The position numbers were made by a program, and so were the translations under genes. Under the pieces are notes generated by a model that was given only the letters and a program-made list of their open reading frames with translations, had not been told where the DNA came from and searched no databases. A stretch of DNA of 42,644 nucleotides from contig JAQXRH010000056.1 in assembly GCA_029218425.1 (NCBI GenBank), forward strand, positions 1-42,644, read 5' to 3'. Positions 25,770 through 34,158 of this stretch are shown one piece after another (the stretch's first letter is position 1; each line of letters opens with the position of its first letter). This DNA is from Bacteroidales bacterium (lineage in GTDB: Bacteria; Bacteroidota; Bacteroidia; Bacteroidales; Muribaculaceae).

Positions 25770-25802
25770 AGGTGGCTTTTTTAGCTAAGGTAGCTGGGGC
25801 GG

Positions 25803-26762
25803 TCAGAAGCGGTATCCGGCTTTGGCGATGAGGTCTTTGTCGGCGTCGATGGTGGAGCCGAGGGTGGTGAGCATGTCGCCGACGATGCCGCCGTTGATGC
25901 CTATCTTCATGGCTTTGAGTTGTGCCTGTGGCGATAGCTTCTGGCGTCCGCCGGCAAAGCGTAGGTGTATGGCAGGGTGGACGAAGCGGAAGATGGCAAT
26001 CGTGGTGAGGATGTCGGTTTCGGAGAGGGGCTCGCTGTCGGCCAGGGGAGTGCCGGCGATGGGTATGAGGATGTTGATGGGGATGGACACCGGGTTGATA
26101 TCGCGAAGCGCGAGAGCAAATTCCACACGTTGGCGAGGCGTCTCGCCCATACCGATGATACCGCCGGAACAAATCTCGAGGCCAGCTTTGCGGGCGGCGT
26201 CGATGGTGGCAATCTTGTCGGCGACAGAGTGGGATGAGCAGAGCGAAGGGAAATGCGACGGAGCCGTCTCCAAGTTGCAATGGTAGCGCGTGGCGCCGGC
26301 TTTGCGCACCTTGCATAGGTCGTCGTAGTCGAGGAGGCCGAGCGAGGCGCATGGCGACATGGAAGTTTCGGTGGCTACACGGTGGAGCATGGCGCAGATG
26401 GCGTCGAGGGCTTTGCCTTTGGCCGCCTTGCCGCTGGTGACGAGCGAGAAGCGCCGTATGCCCTTGGCGTCGTTGTAGCGGGCAAGGCGCATGCAGTCGT
26501 CTTCAGGCACTAAGGGGTAGGTGTCGCATCCTGTGGCCCAATGGGCAGACTGGGCGCACCATTTGCAGTCCTCGGGGCAACGTCCCGACCGTGCATTTAT
26601 GATAGAGCAGGAGTCGAACTGCCGCGAACAGAGTGCGGCGGTGATTTCGGCGGCGGCGTCGCAGAGCAGCGCCGGGTCGGCGTCCAATAGCGAATAAGCC
26701 TCGTCGGCGGAAATGGCACCGCCGGCGAGGATTTTGTTTTTGATATCGAGGATGTCGGTCAT
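25803..26762 (-). CDS. bioB: Biotin synthase
   Basis: A radical SAM enzyme that inserts sulfur into dethiobiotin to make biotin. The 319-residue product has the SAM-cluster cysteines C62, C66 and C69 (GRCPEDCKWCAQ) and the substrate/cluster residues of the TIM barrel (GLEICSGGIIGMGET, RYHCNLETAP, and the Arg in IHLRFAGGRQ near the [2Fe-2S] site). It starts 5 bases after metY on the same strand, so both are probably on one mRNA. No other biotin genes are in the window. Confidence 0.95.
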   Translation of the reverse strand: MTDILDIKNKILAGGAISADEAYSLLDADPALLCDAAAEITAALCSRQFDSCSIINARSGRCPEDCKWCAQSAHWATGCDTYPLVPEDDCMRLARYNDAKGIRRFSLVTSGKAAKGKALDAICAMLHRVATETSMSPCASLGLLDYDDLCKVRKAGATRYHCNLETAPSHFPSLCSSHSVADKIATIDAARKAGLEICSGGIIGMGETPRQRVEFALALRDINPVSIPINILIPIAGTPLADSEPLSETDILTTIAIFRFVHPAIHLRFAGGRQKLSPQAQLKAMKIGINGGIVGDMLTTLGSTIDADKDLIAKAGYRF

Positions 26763-26767
26763 GGGGA

Positions 26768-28060
26768 TTACACGTTTTCAAAGGCTTGTTCAAGGTCGGC
26801 GATAAGGTCGTCGACATGTTCGGTGCCGATGCTGAGGCGCACGGTAGAGGGGGTGATGTGCTGCTGCTCGAGTTCCTCGGGCGACATCTGGGAGTGGGTA
26901 GTGGTGTAGGGGTGGATGACGAGGCTCTTGACATCGGCTACGTTGGCGAGGAGCGAGAAGATGCGTAGCGAGTCGATGAAGCGCCAAGCCGCGTCGACGT
27001 CGCCGTCGATTTCGAAAGTGAAAATCGAACCGGCGCCGTTGGGGTAAAGCCGGCAGTAGATGTCGTGGTCGGGGTGGTCGGGGAGCGAGGGATGGTTGAC
27101 CTTGCGCACCTTGGGGTGGTTGGAGAGATAGTCGACGATGCGGAGCGCGTTGTAGACGTGGCGTTCGACGCGCAGCGAAAGTGTCTCGAGGCCTTGCAGG
27201 AGTATGAAGGCGTTGAATGGCGAAATGACGGCGCCGGTGTCGCGCAGTATGACGCAGCGTATGCGGTCGACGAAGGCCGATTGTCCGCAAGCGTCGGCGA
27301 AGATTGCGCCGTGGTAGCTCGGGTCGGGTGCCGCGATGGTGGGGAAAAGGTCGGCATTGGCTTTCCAGTCGAAGCGGCCGGAGTCGACGATTACGCCGCC
27401 GAGGCTTGAGCCGTGACCGCCGATGAACTTGGTGGCGGAGTGCACCACGATGTCGGCCCCGAGCTCAATGGGGCGCATGAGGTAGGGCGTGCCGAAGGTG
27501 TTGTCGATGATGAGCGGGATGCGGTGGCGGTGGGCAACCTTTGCCACGGCTTCGACGTCGAGGACTTCGGAGTTGGGGTTGCCGAAAGTCTCGGCGTAGA
27601 GGCAGCGGGTGTCGGGGGTGATAGCGGCTTCGAGGGCGTCGAGGTCGCGGAAATTGACGATGGTGTTATTGATGCCTTGAGCGTGGAGAGTGTGGGTGAT
27701 GAGGTTGAACGAACCGCCGTAGAGGTTGTCGGCGGCAACGATGTGGTTGCCCGGGAGGAGAATGTTTTGCAGGGCGTAGGTCACGGCGGCGGCACCGGAT
27801 GCCACGGCGAGAGCGGCGACGCCCCCTTCGAGGGCGGCCATGCGCTGCTCAAATACGTTCTGCGTGGGATTGGTGAGGCGGCCGTAGATGTTGCCCGGCT
27901 CGCGCAGAGCGAAACGGTCGGCGGCGTTCTGCGAGTTGCGGAACACGTAGGAGGTCGTCTGGTATATGGGCACGGCGCGGGCGTCGGTAGTGGGGTCGGG
28001 TTGCTCTTGCCCGGCGTGGAGCTGGATGGTCTCGAAGTGGAGTTTGTGATTTGTATCCAT
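26768..28060 (-). CDS. metY: O-acetylhomoserine sulfhydrylase (Cys/Met metabolism PLP enzyme)
   Basis: A PLP enzyme that combines O-acetylhomoserine with sulfide to make homocysteine for methionine synthesis. The 430-residue length is right for MetY; related gamma-lyases and synthases are nearer 380-400. PLP-binding features are YGRLTNPTQ (59-67), the DNLYGGSFNL segment, D187 in IIDNTFGTPYL, and the Schiff-base lysine K211 in HSATKFIGGHG. The C-terminal SIGTEHVDDLIADLEQAF is standard. A TAACTTTG -7 element on this strand (28098-28105) gives a leader of about 30 bases, too short for a SAM riboswitch. Confidence 0.93.
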   Translation of the reverse strand: MDTNHKLHFETIQLHAGQEQPDPTTDARAVPIYQTTSYVFRNSQNAADRFALREPGNIYGRLTNPTQNVFEQRMAALEGGVAALAVASGAAAVTYALQNILLPGNHIVAADNLYGGSFNLITHTLHAQGINNTIVNFRDLDALEAAITPDTRCLYAETFGNPNSEVLDVEAVAKVAHRHRIPLIIDNTFGTPYLMRPIELGADIVVHSATKFIGGHGSSLGGVIVDSGRFDWKANADLFPTIAAPDPSYHGAIFADACGQSAFVDRIRCVILRDTGAVISPFNAFILLQGLETLSLRVERHVYNALRIVDYLSNHPKVRKVNHPSLPDHPDHDIYCRLYPNGAGSIFTFEIDGDVDAAWRFIDSLRIFSLLANVADVKSLVIHPYTTTHSQMSPEELEQQHITPSTVRLSIGTEHVDDLIADLEQAFENV

Positions 28061-28097
28061 ATATATTAAAATGAATAATGTTGAAAAAATAATGGTG

Positions 28098-28105
28098 CAA
28101 AGTTA
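28098..28105 (-). promoter_or_regulatory. -7 element of the metY-bioB promoter
   Basis: CAAAGTTA on the plus strand reads TAACTTTG on the minus strand, 38 bases from the metY ATG. Confidence 0.55.
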
Positions 28106-28187
28106 TGTAACATGCCCGAAAAATGCAATAAAAATATAGGGGGTGGAAATGAAAGAAGCGGTTGCCGAGGTGACAACCGCTTGGTGG

Positions 28188-28261
28188 TGACTCCTACAGG
28201 ATTCAAACCTGTAACCTTCTGATCCGTAGTCAGATGCTCTATTCAGTTGAGCTAAGGAGCC
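28188..28261 (-). tRNA. tRNA-Arg (anticodon ACG), second of tandem pair in transcription order
   Basis: A 74-base cloverleaf on the minus strand. The GGCTCCT acceptor pairs with AGGAGTC, and the anticodon loop is CTACGGA with anticodon ACG (decoding CGN after A34-to-inosine). The T arm is ACAGGTTTGAATCCTGT. CCA is not encoded. Confidence 0.95.
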
Positions 28262-28298
28262 GTAAGCCTATATTAAATAGGCAATAATCGTGAATTTG

Positions 28299-28372
28299 TG
28301 ACTCCTACAGGATTCAAACCTGTAACCTTCTGATCCGTAGTCAGATGCTCTATTCAGTTGAGCTAAGGAGCC
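28299..28372 (-). tRNA. tRNA-Arg (anticodon ACG), first of tandem pair in transcription order
   Basis: Identical over all 74 bases to the copy at 28188-28261; the spacer is 37 bases. Both probably come from one precursor. Confidence 0.95.
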
Positions 28373-28471
28373 ATGCCTAATTCGGCTTTGCGGTTGCAAA
28401 GATACAACCTTTTTCTTGAATGTACAATCTTTTTTGCAAATTTTTTTATTGGAAAAAACGGGAAAGATTAC

Positions 28472-28479
28472 TATATTTG
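28472..28479 (+). promoter_or_regulatory. -7 element of the 5'-nucleotidase gene
   Basis: TATATTTG, 49 bases before the chosen ATG. Confidence 0.5.
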
Positions 28480-28528
28480 CTGAAAAGATAGCATTATCAA
28501 GTTGTTACCAATAGTAAAAATGACAGAT

Positions 28529-30028
28529 ATGAAACGCATAGTTAGAAAGGCAATATTGACGGCAGCGGTGGCTGTCGCAGCGACGATGAGCGCTGGGGCC
28601 GAGCATTTGGTGATATTGCACACCAATGACACCCACTCCAATATCGACCCGACAAGCGAAGGCCTCGGAGGCGTGTTGCGCCGCAAGGTGGTGGTCGACA
28701 GTGTAAGGGCCGCCGAGAAAAACGTGTTGCTGGTCGACGCCGGCGACGTGGTGCAAGGCACGTTGTATTTCACGTTGTATCGTGGCGAGGTGGAGCATAA
28801 GGCGATGAACGCCATAGGCTACGACTTGGCCACGTTGGGCAACCATGAGTTTGACAACGGCGCGACCGAGCTTGCCGGACTGCTGCGCAATGATAATGCC
28901 ACATGGATATCAACTAATTACGATGTTGACGAATCGCCCTTGGCAGGGCTGGTGGTGCCCTACGTGGTGAAAGAATACGGGGGCAAACGCGTGGGGTTCA
29001 TGGGGCTCGACATCGACCCTAAAGGCATGATATCGGCCCGTAACGTGAAGGGCATCAAGTATATCGACGTGTATGAGGCGGCAGAGCACACTGCATGGTC
29101 GTTGCGCCACAATGAGAAGGCCGACGTGGTGGTGGCGCTGACCCATATAGGCTATTCCGACAAGGAAAGGGCCAACGACTCCATCCTTGCCGCAGTCTCC
29201 AAAAATATCGACCTGATAATAGGCGGCCATACCCACACGCCGCTCAATCCGGCCGACCCCGCCTCGTTGCCTACGGTAATCAAAAATGCCGAGGGGCGCG
29301 ATGTGGTGGTGGCGCAGTTGGCTTGGCAAGGGACCACGATAGGCAAGGTGGATATTGACTTGGACAGCAAGGCGATATCCTCGTCGGTGATAGCCATCGA
29401 CAAGCGTTTGGACGACAGGATTGACGACGATATGCGGCAGATGCTGTCGCCTTATTCCAACAAAGTGGACTCGCTGATGTCGATTAAAGTGTGCAAGACG
29501 ACGGCGCGACTGGAGGAGCAGTCGCTCATCAATATATTCTCCGACATGCTTATGGAGCAAGGACGGAAATTGGCTGGCGAGAAGGTTGATTTGGCGATAC
29601 TTAACAATGGCGGCATACGCAACCCGTTCCCCAAGGGCACAGTGTCGGAGGGAAATGTGATAATGACGATACCGTTTGAAAACACTGTCGTGGTGCTCCG
29701 TATAAAGGGTGAAGCTTTGGCAAGAGCGTTGGCGCAGATGGGCAAACGTCCGATGAACGGCCTTAGCGGTAATGCCGACGTGACCTACGACCCCGCGAAG
29801 GGGGAGTGCACCGAGATAGTAATCAATGGCAAGGCGCTCGACCCCGATAAGTATTACAAGGTGGTGACCATCGACTATCTTGCCGACGGCGGCGACTACC
29901 TGTCGGCGCTTACCGAGGGCGAAGTGATAGCAAAGAGCGAGCATTTCTTAGCCCGTGACATAGCCGACGCACTCAAGAAAGTGAAAAAGCCGTTGAAACC
30001 CGACACCACTGAACGCCTGCACCATTAA
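28529..30028 (+). CDS. Secreted 5'-nucleotidase/metallophosphoesterase (UshA family)
   Basis: A periplasmic or exported hydrolase that removes phosphate from nucleotides, about 499 residues. A signal peptide (about 1-24, ending MSAGA) precedes the calcineurin-like metal domain. Its metal motifs are HTNDTHS, VDAGDVVQG, TLGNHEFDNG, LTHIGYSD and GGHTHTP. The C-terminal 5'-nucleotidase substrate domain (about 320-480) has ILNNGGIRNPFPKG and IDYLADGGDY. Some Bacteroidales split the two domains into separate genes; here they are fused. I chose the ATG at 28529; ATG 28520 adds three residues, and a TTG at 28502 is unlikely. Confidence 0.92.
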   Translation: MKRIVRKAILTAAVAVAATMSAGAEHLVILHTNDTHSNIDPTSEGLGGVLRRKVVVDSVRAAEKNVLLVDAGDVVQGTLYFTLYRGEVEHKAMNAIGYDLATLGNHEFDNGATELAGLLRNDNATWISTNYDVDESPLAGLVVPYVVKEYGGKRVGFMGLDIDPKGMISARNVKGIKYIDVYEAAEHTAWSLRHNEKADVVVALTHIGYSDKERANDSILAAVSKNIDLIIGGHTHTPLNPADPASLPTVIKNAEGRDVVVAQLAWQGTTIGKVDIDLDSKAISSSVIAIDKRLDDRIDDDMRQMLSPYSNKVDSLMSIKVCKTTARLEEQSLINIFSDMLMEQGRKLAGEKVDLAILNNGGIRNPFPKGTVSEGNVIMTIPFENTVVVLRIKGEALARALAQMGKRPMNGLSGNADVTYDPAKGECTEIVINGKALDPDKYYKVVTIDYLADGGDYLSALTEGEVIAKSEHFLARDIADALKKVKKPLKPDTTERLHH

Positions 30029-30098
30029 TGAGTGATAATCAGGCTCCTGCCATCCGGGTCATTCTGATAAGCGCCCTCTCCGGCAGGGCGAAATTACA

Positions 30099-30136
30099 AA
30101 GCGGTGTGTCAAAATTTCAGTTTTGGCACACCGCTT
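30099..30136. terminator. Bidirectional terminator between convergent genes
   Basis: AAGCGGTGTGTCAAAA (30099-30114) pairs with TTTTGGCACACCGCTT (30121-30136). It lies 27 bases before the stop codon end of the minus-strand TIR gene. A smaller GCCCT/AGGGC hairpin precedes it at about 30072-30090. Confidence 0.8.
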
Positions 30137-30163
30137 ATTGTGTGTTATACCTTGGCAAATTGA

Positions 30164-32443
30164 TTATTTTGAGCGTTCGGCAATCTCTAAAGCACGGGCA
30201 GAGAGTGCGTTGTAGCTGTACCACCGGTGGAACCTGAGAGCGGTGGTCATTGACGAGCTGTTTTTGTTGATGGCCAAGGCATAGTCGGTAAATTGAATGG
30301 TAGTATAATAGTCAAAGCCGGGGTCTTCGTAGCATGCGACTGTGGCACCATCAGTGAGAGATATGACGCAAACCATATAGTTGGAATAGTCGGATGACTG
30401 GCGTAAGACAGCAAGGTAGTTGTTGTCAAACGAGAAAGAATAGTCATCAGTTAAGGATAAATCAACGCTTAATGTATTATATGGTTTTGAGTCGCCGGTA
30501 TGATATAATTCAAGTCGGGTGTTAGTCTCATTTTCGTAGTACAGGCGAGCTAATATCGAGCAGTCGCGGTTAAAGTAAACTTGCGCTTCGTCAGTGATAT
30601 TAATTTTGGAAGCATCGGCAACACAGTATATATATTCGTCATGCTTATCACTAATTATGAGGTTCTCAGCGTTGTCGGAGATTTCATAAATATAGTATTT
30701 ATCGTAGTTTTTGTCGGATATCTCTTTGCCTGTTTTGATGTCGTAGGATTTGATGCCGTGGTCGTAGGCAACGGTGAGTCGGTCGTTTTGTTGATTGAAA
30801 GCCATCGATAGTATGGATTCATCGGGATTATTGGCGAGCGTGGATATGAGTCTATTGTCGAGAGTGTTGTGTATTTCGATGAGCCCATCATCGTTGATGG
30901 TGGCAATTTTTTCACCGGCATGCGACATGGCGCAGACTATGGGCAATTGAAGCTCTTTCTTCTCCGGACCATTGTAGTGGTAGGTGTAAGAGACGTTGTC
31001 TAAGGTGACGAAAGTGATGTTTTTGTTGTCAATATCGTTGATAGTTTTACCTATGCGATAATCTATGTCAGGTTGCATGAGAGGAATGCCTGAGATAAAG
31101 TCGTAGATGAGCGAATTTCCGGAAGTGGAGGATAGTTGGACAAGATTATCGGAAATGACGTTGACAAAAATGCAAGCATCTTCGCCATCGTGGTGTGAAA
31201 GTTGGTGGAGCGTGTTGCCGGTGGCGATGTCAATGACTGATACAACCCCATTGATGGCAGTGATGATGCGAGAACCATTGTTGGAGATATCGTAGCTTGC
31301 TACAAGAGCTTCCGCAGGTACTGACAATTGTCGCATAGTAGTGAGAGAGGATGTATCAATTATCGATAAGGTTGCAGTATCGAAGACATCAACATCAACA
31401 CTACGATATGCAAGTGTTGTACCATCGGATGAAATGGCAGCATCTTCGACATACCGAGCTTCCGGGATGTTAATGACAGACTTAGTGTTGTTATTGAAAT
31501 CGGTAATGGTGATATCGGAAGTGTCGATATTATATTTCACATAGCAACTGTCGCAATCGCATAAGATGCTTTCAGTGGGGCCGAAGCCGTCGGGATAGGG
31601 AAGAGCGGGCAGAGTCATCGTCCCTTTGTTTATTAAAACCCAGCCGGGACGTTCGTATGCGTCGATAGCAACGCGCAGAGCTTTGTCGATATTGCTATTG
31701 TAGGTCTCCAAGTATTTACCATTGTCGGCAGTAAGAAGCTGTATTGCGTCTAAGAGGTTCCCCTCTTTGGTAAGTAGAATGGATTGCTCGGCAATATTGT
31801 TCTGTTTGGTTGTAAGTTCGTTGCGCTTGAGTTTAGAGTATTGGGAGATACCGAATATAGCCAAAGCACCGATGACGCCGACCACTAACGAGTAAGCGAA
31901 GATGCGTTGGCGAGTGCGTCGGCGGTTCTCTTTAAGGTGGCGTTGCCATAGGGTGTCGAATTGGATGTTTAGGATTACGGCAATGATTTTGACCACAGTT
32001 CGGTCGATACCCTCGTTGCGGAGATCAACCCATAGCAGTTCGTCATTGCCTTTTAATTCTCGTAAGCCTTGTGGCATGAAGTTGTCAATATTATTGTCGG
32101 CTATGTCGTTGACTAATATCGGAATAATGTGGGAGATATGCCCGCTGTTGATGAAATGCTCCACCTCCTTGTTGACCCATTGAGATGCGGCAGATGCTTT
32201 GCTGCAGATGACAATAAGGAAAGATGAATTGTCGAGAGCATTTGTGATGCGCTGAGACAGCGAACCGGGAGTAAGGTCGGTATTGTCTTTGAAAATAGGT
32301 CGGACGTTGGCGGGCATTTCGGGGTTGGAATCGCGTAGAGCCACCGGGATATAGAAATGCTCGAGCTTTTTCTGCAAGATGTCGGCCCAATAAGAGTCGT
32401 CGTGGGAGTAGCTGATGAAAGCAGTGTATTTTTTAGTTTCCAT
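30164..32443 (-). CDS. TIR-domain, transmembrane, beta-propeller protein
   Basis: A 759-residue protein with three parts. Residues 1-160 are a TIR domain: FISYSHDDSYWADILQKKLE at the start, RPIFKDNTDLTPG, and FLIVICSKASAASQWVNKEV, where W89 and E93 sit where TIR NADases carry the catalytic glutamate. A single membrane helix (about 182-200, preceded by the basic RRRTRQR) should keep the TIR domain in the cytoplasm. The rest (about 255-745) is a repeat-rich WD40-like beta-propeller with blades such as AAISSDGTTLAYRSVDVDVFD and SMAFNQQNDRLTVAYDHGIKSYD, probably a ligand sensor or scaffold. It is last in a cluster behind an ECF sigma gene and a RyR-domain gene (60-base gap). TIR domains can cleave NAD+ or act as adaptors; which applies here is not known. 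Confidence 0.87.
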   Translation of the reverse strand: METKKYTAFISYSHDDSYWADILQKKLEHFYIPVALRDSNPEMPANVRPIFKDNTDLTPGSLSQRITNALDNSSFLIVICSKASAASQWVNKEVEHFINSGHISHIIPILVNDIADNNIDNFMPQGLRELKGNDELLWVDLRNEGIDRTVVKIIAVILNIQFDTLWQRHLKENRRRTRQRIFAYSLVVGVIGALAIFGISQYSKLKRNELTTKQNNIAEQSILLTKEGNLLDAIQLLTADNGKYLETYNSNIDKALRVAIDAYERPGWVLINKGTMTLPALPYPDGFGPTESILCDCDSCYVKYNIDTSDITITDFNNNTKSVINIPEARYVEDAAISSDGTTLAYRSVDVDVFDTATLSIIDTSSLTTMRQLSVPAEALVASYDISNNGSRIITAINGVVSVIDIATGNTLHQLSHHDGEDACIFVNVISDNLVQLSSTSGNSLIYDFISGIPLMQPDIDYRIGKTINDIDNKNITFVTLDNVSYTYHYNGPEKKELQLPIVCAMSHAGEKIATINDDGLIEIHNTLDNRLISTLANNPDESILSMAFNQQNDRLTVAYDHGIKSYDIKTGKEISDKNYDKYYIYEISDNAENLIISDKHDEYIYCVADASKINITDEAQVYFNRDCSILARLYYENETNTRLELYHTGDSKPYNTLSVDLSLTDDYSFSFDNNYLAVLRQSSDYSNYMVCVISLTDGATVACYEDPGFDYYTTIQFTDYALAINKNSSSMTTALRFHRWYSYNALSARALEIAERSK

Positions 32444-32503
32444 GAGTGATGTGATTTAGAATTGTATAATAGAGATGCATCAGCTCGGACAAAATCTATC
32501 AGT

Positions 32504-33529
32504 CTATTTCATTTTTTCCCCGCAGCAGGGGCAATAGTTGAAATTGGGGCGATTGAAAGAGCCGCAGTCGGGGCATATTGTACCATTGCGGCAGTCGGAA
32601 ATCTCGAAGCCCATCGATTGAATGAGACGCAATGTGTTCATTGCCATAATGCGGTCGTAATTTTTTTCGCCGTCGGGGAGTCGGAAGTATTCTACAAGGT
32701 CGGGATGAGTCTTTTTCGTATCGTCGCGTCGCTGACCGTAATGCCAGCCTTCGTCAAGGCGAGCGCGTGCCCACACGTCGTGGGCATTTTCGGCAATGGC
32801 TTCGATGAGGTCTTCAAGCTCAGTGGGAAGTGGTATGTCGGCAACGTCGATGGGATGCGGGTCGTAGACGCTATTAAGTGGTGCCGTGACTATATAGTTG
32901 TGGGAAGCCGCCCATGCTATGTTGAATGTATCGATGTTGATGTCCGTGCAGGTCGTATCTTGGGAGTCGAAATCACGGTAGCTGACTATGTTACCCTCAA
33001 TGTCGTGAATGATGATGGCGTGGTAGGCAGGAGCGGCAGCATTGACGATGCCATAGATGATGTTGCGGTCAACGACTGCAATCACATCATCGTGGGCGCG
33101 TAGAGCATTGGTTATGTCGGCAATGGTAGCATCGTATTTGCGTACTACGTTGATGCCTTGCGACTCAATGATGCGGCCTACGTTATGGAGCGGGGTGCCG
33201 GCCGTGCGGAGCCAGTTGTTGAGTTTCGCAACTTGTAGAAGGGACGAAGAGTCAACGCTGATGTTTCGCCGCTTGAGGATGGCAAGTTCGCAGTCCCAGC
33301 TGCATGTATTGGTGTCGTTGGCAGCGGCGAGACGAGAGATAGGAATAAATCGTGGCCGAAGCGCCGTCATTTCAGTCTCCGGTGCCGCTTCGGTGAGTAA
33401 CTGAAGCGTCTCAGCGAGCTCGTCATCCTCAGCTATGGCGGAGAGTATTAGCTCGATTTCGGTCTTTGATGCAGTGCCGTCGAGGTATCGGGCTATCATC
33501 TCGTCTGATATGTTAAAGTTGCGTTTCAT
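32504..33529 (-). CDS. Anti-sigma-like, C39/papain-like, RyR-domain and zinc-ribbon protein
   Basis: A 341-residue four-part protein. Residues 1-50 are helical (ISDEMIARYLDGTASKTEIE), like the sigma-binding ends of Bacteroidota anti-sigma factors. About 70-220 resemble a C39/papain-like domain: DCELAIL with C80 in the catalytic position, H170 in AYHAIIIHD, and an Asp in SYRDFDSQ. About 238-310 are a ryanodine-receptor (RyR) domain: ENAHDVWARARLDEGWHYG, RRDDTKKTHPDLVEY, and NYDRIMAMNTLRLIQSMGFE. The end is a zinc ribbon with C319/C322 and C333/C336. Bacterial RyR domains have been proposed to sense nucleotide-derived ligands in conflict systems. Its ATG overlaps the sigma stop (ATGA), so it is translationally coupled to the sigma factor and probably restrains it. 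The C39 assignment is tentative. Confidence 0.8.
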   Translation of the reverse strand: MKRNFNISDEMIARYLDGTASKTEIELILSAIAEDDELAETLQLLTEAAPETEMTALRPRFIPISRLAAANDTNTCSWDCELAILKRRNISVDSSSLLQVAKLNNWLRTAGTPLHNVGRIIESQGINVVRKYDATIADITNALRAHDDVIAVVDRNIIYGIVNAAAPAYHAIIIHDIEGNIVSYRDFDSQDTTCTDINIDTFNIAWAASHNYIVTAPLNSVYDPHPIDVADIPLPTELEDLIEAIAENAHDVWARARLDEGWHYGQRRDDTKKTHPDLVEYFRLPDGEKNYDRIMAMNTLRLIQSMGFEISDCRNGTICPDCGSFNRPNFNYCPCCGEKMK

Positions 33530-34074
33530 TTGCGTGATGTTTTGAGCGCTATGTCGGTAAGAGCGGCTATGGCGCGGCGTTTGATATTGTATAAATTGTC
33601 GATAGTGATACCCATTTCCGAAGCGAGAGTGGCGGGAGGCGTTTCGTCAAGAATGAGCCTGCGTATTACCATGGCATATCGCTGATTGTTGATGGCATCG
33701 ATGAGGGCGTTGATGTCGATGCGGGAGTCGGAGGCATTGGATGGGTCGTCGGATGGGTCATTGTTGGGCGGCATCTCCGGGTCGGTGGATATTTCCTCCA
33801 CGATGTTTTTGCGGTATCGTAGGAAGTAGCGAGTGGCAACAACTTTGAGCCAAGTGATAAACGAGCACTGGAAACCGAACATACGCAACTTGGCGCAGTC
33901 ATTGTCGATGAGATAAGCGTAGAGCTCATTGACAATCTCGTCGTAGTCGGGCGCAGCATCAAAGATGCGTCGCATAATGGCGGTGAGTAGCGGACGGGCT
34001 GTTACGAAAAACAGTTGCCGGGTTATACGATTGTCGCGGTTTATAAGTCCGTCGATAATTTCATGGTCGGTCAT
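33526..34074 (-). CDS. ECF-type RNA polymerase sigma factor
   Basis: About 182 residues from the ATG at 34074 (MTDHEIIDGLINRDNRI). The region 2-like part includes the core-binding helix around YDEIVNELYAYLIDND and the FITWLKVVATRYFLRYR helix that contacts -10-like DNA. A variable acidic linker (PPNNDPSDDPSNASD) follows. Region 4 is a helix-turn-helix with the pattern PPATLASEMGITIDNLYNIKRRAI. An alternative ATG at 34137 would add 21 residues encoded through a run of ten T and looks unlike the family. It overlaps the RyR gene by four bases and probably directs transcription of this cluster or another target set. Confidence 0.85.
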   Translation of the reverse strand: MTDHEIIDGLINRDNRITRQLFFVTARPLLTAIMRRIFDAAPDYDEIVNELYAYLIDNDCAKLRMFGFQCSFITWLKVVATRYFLRYRKNIVEEISTDPEMPPNNDPSDDPSNASDSRIDINALIDAINNQRYAMVIRRLILDETPPATLASEMGITIDNLYNIKRRAIAALTDIALKTSRK

Positions 34075-34122
34075 CGCAGATGGTATTATAACCGCAATAT
34101 AGCCATTATCGGTGAGTTGTGC

Positions 34123-34132
34123 AAAAAAAAAA
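34123..34132. repeat. Run of ten A (T on the coding strand) before the sigma gene
   Basis: Ten identical bases lie 49-58 bases upstream of the chosen sigma start, in the promoter or leader region, or in codons 2-5 of the longer reading frame. Slippage here could change spacing or frame. Confidence 0.7.
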
Positions 34133-34158
34133 GACAATTATTGATGGCCTTGCAGATT

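Noticed and set aside
28098-28140. SAM riboswitch before metY
   Set aside because: The predicted leader is only about 30 bases and no riboswitch core is visible.
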